Positions 10,866-11,875 of a stretch of DNA of 11,875 nt are shown one piece after another. The DNA lies in the NCBI GenBank assembly GCA_041490205.1, contig JBGPSQ010000077.1:1-11875 (forward strand), written 5' to 3'. The translations under genes and the position numbers were made by a program. The stretch comes from DATDDB01 sp041490205 (lineage in GTDB: Bacteria > Pseudomonadota > Gammaproteobacteria > Burkholderiales > Gallionellaceae). A model generated the notes under the pieces. The model did no database searches. It was not told the origin of the DNA and saw only the letters and a list, made by a program, of their open reading frames with translations. Each line of letters starts with the position of its first letter. The first letter of the stretch is position 1.

Positions 10866-11875
10866 TTACGTATAGCTGAGCCCCATCGCCTCGCGCACGT
10901 CGCGCATGGTCTCGGTCGCCAGCCTGCGCGCCTTCTCGCAGCCGTCGGAGATGATGTTCTTGACCAGGGTCGGGTCGTCCAGGTATTGCTGGGCGCGCTC
11001 GCGCATCGGCCTTTGCTCTTCCAGCACGGCGGAGATCACCGGCTGCTTGCATTCCAGGCAGCCTATGCCCGCGGTGGTGCAGCCCTTCTGCACCCATAGC
11101 TTGGTGTCCTCGCCGGAATACACCTTGTGCAATTCCCATACCGGGCAGTGCTCCGGGTTGCCCGCATCGGTGCGGCGCACGCGCGCCGGGTCGGTGGGCA
11201 TGGTGCGGATTTTTTTGGTTACGTCCGCCTCATCCTCGCGCAGGCTGATGGTGTTGTTGTACGACTTGGACATTTTTTGCCCGTCCAGCCCCGGCATTTT
11301 CGAAGCGGCAGTGAGCATGGCCTCCGGCTCGGACAGGATCATCTTGCCGCCGCCCTCCAGGTAGCCGAACAGGCGCTCGCGGTCGCCTAGGCTGAGGCTC
11401 TGCTGTTCGTCCAGCAATGCCTTGGCGGATTCCAGCGCTTCGTCATCGCCCTGCTCCTGGAAACGGGTGCGCAGCTCGCTATACAGCTTGGATTTCTTGC
11501 CGCCCAGTTTCTTGACAGCCGCTTCCGCCTTTTCCTCGAAGCCCGGCTCGCGCCCGTAGATATGGTTGAAGCGGCGCGCGATTTCGCGGGTGAATTCGAT
11601 GTGCGGCACCTGGTCTTCGCCCACCGGCACCTGGGTGGCGCGATAAATGAGGATGTCCGCACTTTGCAGCAGTGGGTAGCCGAGGAAGCCGTAGGTGCTC
11701 AGGTCTTTCTCGGAAAGCTTCTCCTGCTGGTCCTTGTAGGTCGGCACGCGCTCCAGCCAGCCGAGCGGCGTCATCATCGACAGCAGCAGGTGCAGCTCGG
11801 CGTGCTCCGGGACCAGGGACTGCACGAAGAGCGTCGCCTGGTTCGGGTCCACGCCCGAGGCCAGCCAGTCGATCA
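10866..11875 (-). CDS. trpS: Tryptophanyl-tRNA synthetase, 5' end outside the window
   Basis: The enzyme charges tRNA-Trp with tryptophan in the cytoplasm. The visible part starts IDWLASGVDPNQATLF, just after the HIGH region, and runs to the C-terminus. The second class I signature, GQKMSKSYNN, is present, with GLD before it as in TrpRS. A long insertion (from FEEKAEAAVKKLGGKKSKLY through RERLFGYLEGGG) separates the nucleotide-binding half from KMSKS. It is typical of the ~400-residue form in beta- and gammaproteobacteria and is absent from the ~330-residue E. coli type. The C-terminal CTTAGIGCLECKQPVI segment belongs to the same form. It is first in the visible trpS-scpA-scpB-SpoU gene string; its promoter is outside the window. 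Confidence 0.95.
   Translation of the reverse strand, partial: IDWLASGVDPNQATLFVQSLVPEHAELHLLLSMMTPLGWLERVPTYKDQQEKLSEKDLSTYGFLGYPLLQSADILIYRATQVPVGEDQVPHIEFTREIARRFNHIYGREPGFEEKAEAAVKKLGGKKSKLYSELRTRFQEQGDDEALESAKALLDEQQSLSLGDRERLFGYLEGGGKMILSEPEAMLTAASKMPGLDGQKMSKSYNNTISLREDEADVTKKIRTMPTDPARVRRTDAGNPEHCPVWELHKVYSGEDTKLWVQKGCTTAGIGCLECKQPVISAVLEEQRPMRERAQQYLDDPTLVKNIISDGCEKARRLATETMRDVREAMGLSYT

Overview
The window looks like ordinary chromosome of a betaproteobacterium. The tryptophanyl-tRNA synthetase carries the long insertion seen in beta- and gammaproteobacterial forms, SRP RNA sits near dnaX, and there is a DsrC/TusE-type protein and a PagL-type outer-membrane deacylase. A Nitrosomonadales-like (Gallionella/Sideroxydans-type) host is a reasonable guess from the gene mix, but the genus cannot be fixed from this sequence alone. 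Most genes are GC-rich. One gene (2034-2720) and some intergenic stretches are visibly more AT-rich.

Layout. (1) Positions 1-1075, minus strand: SRP RNA (ffs), a PagL-like lipid A deacylase, then the start of dnaX, which runs off the left edge. (2) 1248-3053, plus strand: a small accessory stretch with a promoter, a ribbon-helix-helix antitoxin and ParE-type toxin pair, an AT-rich membrane protein of unknown function, and a SemiSWEET sugar transporter. It ends in a REPIN-like double palindrome. (3) 3125-5048, minus strand: a tight three-gene operon, WbuC-type cupin -> SAM methyltransferase -> histidine phosphatase, with a 2-nt gap and an ATGA overlap. (4) 5152-6555: a second copy of the same double palindrome, then a minus-strand pair (single-cysteine DsrC/TusE-like protein and a 75-residue unknown). 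This pair diverges from a plus-strand VOC/PCP-reductase-like fusion gene. The two transcription units appear to share overlapping promoters and a possible Rrf2/IscR-type operator. (5) 6556-7681, minus strand: an EamA-family transporter, preceded by an independent mini transcription unit with promoter, 14-bp stem, embedded 31-codon ORF and perfect 13-bp terminator. It looks like a small RNA, a small-protein gene, or both. (6) 7748-11875, minus strand: trpS -> scpA -> scpB -> SpoU-family RNA methyltransferase in near-contiguous order, then a compound inverted repeat and a type-5 uracil-DNA glycosylase.

Functionally, the window mixes housekeeping (replication clamp loader, protein targeting, tRNA charging, condensin, DNA repair) with small accessory modules. 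The points most worth a second look are the mini transcription unit near 7486-7681, the shared divergent regulatory region at 5833-5868, the two identically built double palindromes, and the uncharacterised cupin-methyltransferase-phosphatase operon. I did not find a large novel defence or biosynthetic system.
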